NCBI GenBank assembly: GCA_025360395.1
Contig: JANYCH010000054.1
Location: 1-7,183 of the forward strand
Length of the DNA stretch: 7,183 bases
Direction of reading: 5' to 3'
DNA from: Cytophagales bacterium
GTDB taxonomy: Bacteria > Bacteroidota > Bacteroidia > Cytophagales > UBA9547
Below the pieces are notes generated by a model. The model had not been told where the DNA came from. It did no database searches and saw only the letters and a program-made list of their open reading frames with translations. Position 1 is the stretch's first letter. Every line of letters begins with the position of its first letter. Positions 6,012 to 7,183 of this stretch are shown piece by piece. The translations under genes were made by a program, and so were the position numbers.

Positions 6012-7183
6012 TTAAACAGGGATTGGTAGTTTAGTAATTTTTAAAATGGTGTTGGAGGTATTTTTTGATTTTTCAATGGTTTCAACAGACACTTGGCCTA
6101 AGTCCTGAATAAATTTTTGAACCCAATGAAAATCAAAAAACTCCAGTTCGTGTTCATTTGTTTTATTGAAAGACAAGAATTTAGTAGAGAAAAATTCAGT
6201 TAAGACTGTGTTTTTATGATCCTGTTTCTGGCTTGCATCACCGTCTCTTAAAAGCATAACGCCACCTGGATTTAATGCCGAATGACAATTTGTAAGTAGG
6301 GCTTTTTGCTGCATGGGGTTCAAATAGTGGAGAACATCCGCAAGTATTATACCATCACACTTTTTCATTTCAAAGGTTGAAACGTCGTTTGAATAAAAAG
6401 AGACCTCTTTACTTCTGTGTAGAGAGACATTGTCGGCTACTTCAATTTTATCTTTATCATAATCAACGCCAATGATCAACCTTTCCGGAGAAATCCAGTT
6501 TAACATATGGGACATAAAGCCATATCCACAGCCTAAATCATAAATTTTTCCTTTTAAAGGTATATGAGAATTGAAAACATTATAGTTTTTTTCAAGCCCA
6601 ACTTTTATTCTCATATACCATTCCAGAACCGGCCCTTTGTAGATATAGTTTTGAACCAGCCAGGCATGATAAAATTCAGCAGTATTTAATAGCTGATATT
6701 CATGTTTTATGAGTTTAGAACAATTTTTAGCAATGTCCTGATAACTATCAGTTGTAGTTTCCTGGAACTTTATCCTTGGCAATATTTTCAGGCTAAGGAT
6801 TGCTTTCGAAAGTAAGAAGTCACTTTTCTGCATAGCGGCACCAGTTCCATGCAAAACGATGGGTAAAATATCCAACTCCAGTGTTTTCGCCAAAAAGAAT
6901 GCCCCTTTATGAAATCTCCGGATGCTCCCATCTTCACTTCTCCCGCCTTCAGGAAATATTACAACCGAAAACCCTTCTTCTACTTTTCGCTTTACCAATT
7001 CCAGACTGTTTTCTATTCCATCGTCTACCGAATAAAAATCAGCCATTTGTACCATTTTTCCGAAGAAAGGGGAATTCCAAACCCAATTGTTTGTAAAAAA
7101 TATCAGTTTCGGATAAAGCATAAGAATACTTAGAATGTCAAGAAAAGATTGATGGTTGGCTACAATGATCGCTGGTTTTTTAA
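6012..7183 (-). CDS. Acyltransferase-methyltransferase fusion, 5' end cut by the window
   Basis: The minus-strand frame is open to the window edge, so this is the C-terminal part (389 visible residues) of a larger protein. An ATG at 7121 is not the start: the upstream in-frame codons encode PAIIVANHQSFLDILSI, holding the PlsC catalytic HX4D motif (His at 7154-7152, Asp at 7139-7137). Numbering from the 7121 Met, the acyltransferase continues with VVIFPEGGRS (53-62) and ILPIVLHGTG (85-94). After a linker comes a class I SAM methyltransferase: IYDLGCGYG (193-201), GVDYD (218-222), ADVLHYL (261-267) and NPGGVMLL (284-291). The order matches what I recall of the flexirubin-locus trifunctional MMPL transporter/lysophospholipid acyltransferase/methyltransferase; the MMPL part would lie beyond 7183 and is not seen. 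The likely job is attaching a polyene acyl chain to its acceptor and methylating the product. It is followed after 10 bases by the FAD oxidoreductase. The domain calls are firm; the pathway is inference. Confidence 0.88.
   Translation of the reverse strand, partial: KKPAIIVANHQSFLDILSILMLYPKLIFFTNNWVWNSPFFGKMVQMADFYSVDDGIENSLELVKRKVEEGFSVVIFPEGGRSEDGSIRRFHKGAFFLAKTLELDILPIVLHGTGAAMQKSDFLLSKAILSLKILPRIKFQETTTDSYQDIAKNCSKLIKHEYQLLNTAEFYHAWLVQNYIYKGPVLEWYMRIKVGLEKNYNVFNSHIPLKGKIYDLGCGYGFMSHMLNWISPERLIIGVDYDKDKIEVADNVSLHRSKEVSFYSNDVSTFEMKKCDGIILADVLHYLNPMQQKALLTNCHSALNPGGVMLLRDGDASQKQDHKNTVLTEFFSTKFLSFNKTNEHELEFFDFHWVQKFIQDLGQVSVETIEKSKNTSNTILKITKLPIPV

Noticed and set aside
6881..7133. Two overlapping plus-strand frames over the acyltransferase region
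   Set aside because: The opposite strand encodes the conserved PlsC motifs, so these are shadows.

Overview
The window looks like chromosomal DNA of a Bacteroidota bacterium (Cytophaga, Flavobacteria or Chitinophaga side; the genus cannot be read from it). The DNA is clearly AT-rich. The start codons sit behind A/T-rich leaders with no real Shine-Dalgarno sequence, and two secreted proteins carry short Bacteroidota-style signal peptides. The gene block at the right end matches a layout I recall from flexirubin (aryl-polyene/dialkylresorcinol pigment) clusters of this phylum. No RNA genes, insertion sequences, CRISPR arrays or long repeats were seen.

Left part, + strand: a glutaryl-CoA dehydrogenase-type acyl-CoA dehydrogenase (219-1403), a peptide methionine sulfoxide reductase MsrA with an export signal (1561-2196), and a large polytopic membrane protein that looks like a GT-C-fold glycosyltransferase (2273-4132). 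These three are separated by 157 and 76 bases and have no evident shared function, so they are probably separate transcription units. A possible minus-strand gene start lies at the extreme left edge (1-98) but is only weakly supported.

Right part, - strand, read from 7183 towards 4144: the C-terminal part of a multidomain protein with a PlsC-type acyltransferase domain followed by a class I SAM-dependent methyltransferase domain (6012 to beyond 7183), then 10 bases later a CrtI/retinol-saturase-like FAD oxidoreductase (4466-6001), then 46 bases later a small secreted lysine-rich protein of unknown function (4144-4419). The first two form a tight operon. The acyltransferase-methyltransferase fusion next to an FAD oxidoreductase resembles the trifunctional MMPL transporter/acyltransferase/methyltransferase protein and its neighbour in flexirubin loci. 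If so, the window holds the 3' edge of a pigment cluster whose ketosynthase, ACP and DarA/DarB genes would lie beyond base 7183. The working idea is that the acyltransferase moves a polyene acyl chain onto its acceptor, the methyltransferase decorates the product, and the FAD enzyme acts on the polyene or its precursor. The two blocks converge at 4132/4144.

The best leads are the pigment-cluster edge with its domain fusion, the orphan GT-C-like membrane protein, and the unrecognised small secreted protein. No clearly new system is visible in this window alone.
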